DNA of 6,029 bases, taken from positions 1 to 6,029 of the forward strand of contig CAINWC010000348.1 of assembly GCA_903854305.1 (NCBI GenBank), read 5' to 3'. This DNA comes from an uncultured Pseudomonadota bacterium (GTDB taxonomy: Bacteria; Pseudomonadota; Gammaproteobacteria; Burkholderiales; Methylophilaceae). The notes beneath the pieces were generated by a model. The model saw only the letters and a program-made list of their open reading frames with translations. It searched no databases and was not told the origin of the DNA. Below, in pieces: positions 5,911-6,029 of the stretch; within the stretch, counting starts at the first letter, position 1; the number at the start of each line of letters is the position of its first letter. The position numbers and the translations under genes are program-made.

Positions 5911-6029
5911 GGTAATCCCCCCATTATTAACTGCAACTAAAAGTAGAAACTAAGCCGCCAAGGCTAACTTTTGCTTCGGGGTCATGCCGCCCAATGCCAT
6001 ATTGGGACGTTCGTGATTGTAAGTCCATA
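5905..6029 (-). mobile_element. 3' end of an IS3-family insertion sequence (continues beyond window)
   Basis: The segment holds the end of an IS3-type transposase frame and about 40 bases of terminal sequence. The likely terminal inverted repeat includes GGTAATCCCCCC (5911-5922, plus strand). IS3 elements usually begin with TG, and TG at 5905-5906 offers such a tip, so the exact boundary is between 5905 and 5911. The other end, the left inverted repeat and any target duplication lie outside the window, so subgroup and intactness cannot be judged. Confidence 0.7.
5950..6029 (-). CDS. IS3-family transposase (OrfB), C-terminal end
   Basis: The last 25 codons of an integrase-core (DDE) transposase run off the right edge. 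The text WTYNHERPNMALGGMTPKQ followed by KLALAA and a TAG stop is the standard C-terminus of IS3-family OrfB, where the YNxxRPHxxLG-type motif follows the catalytic Glu. Catalytic residues lie beyond the window. The stop codon is in the same frame as the truncated methyltransferase downstream, separated only by this amber codon and about 13-15 codons of IS end. Confidence 0.88.
   Translation of the reverse strand, partial: WTYNHERPNMALGGMTPKQKLALAA

Noticed and set aside
5900..5945. Outward-facing promoter formed at the IS end (TTGCAG and TATACA on the minus strand)
   Set aside because: The two boxes are about 20 bases apart and the -10 box matches only the first four bases of TATAAT; too weak to call, though IS3 ends can create such promoters.

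Overview
The window looks like part of a surface-polysaccharide (capsule or O-antigen) locus of a Gram-negative bacterium. An outer-membrane-type lipoprotein, the glycan genes and an IS3-family element support this. Moderate-to-low GC and gene order recalled from Burkholderia capsule loci suggest a betaproteobacterium, possibly a methylotroph or nitrosomonad-like lineage; that placement is inference from memory, not a database result.

Layout. The first ~580 bases are on the plus strand: a 24-residue tail of an unidentified frame, then the C-terminal half of a family-2 glycosyltransferase whose N-terminal half is missing. From 602 to about 5910 every gene is on the minus strand, converging on that remnant. 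In transcription order (right to left) they are: a 5'-truncated SAM methyltransferase, a small lipoprotein of unknown function, a GDP-sugar 4,6-dehydratase, the heptose-7-phosphate kinase hddA, the sedoheptulose-7-phosphate isomerase gmhA, the guanylyltransferase hddC and the bisphosphatase gmhB. The right edge (about 5905-6029) is the 3' end of an IS3-family insertion sequence that has cut off the front of the methyltransferase.

How the genes work together. GmhA turns sedoheptulose 7-phosphate into D-glycero-D-manno-heptose 7-phosphate. HddA phosphorylates C1, GmhB removes the C7 phosphate, and HddC adds GMP to give GDP-D-glycero-alpha-D-manno-heptose. The dehydratase next door probably converts this to the 4-keto-6-deoxy intermediate, as in the 6-deoxy-heptose pathways of Yersinia, Burkholderia and Campylobacter. 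No reductase, epimerase or intact heptosyltransferase lies in the window, so the final sugar cannot be read from it. The last four genes overlap by 4 bases at each junction and are probably translationally coupled.

Most notable: a run of nine G (coding strand) inside the conserved glycine-rich motif of hddA, which could act as a slippage switch for the pathway; a GmhB whose usual second zinc-binding cysteine pair is replaced by Ser and Asp; and an IS-decapitated methyltransferase. There is no tRNA, rRNA or CRISPR array, and no gene-free stretch over 300 bases.
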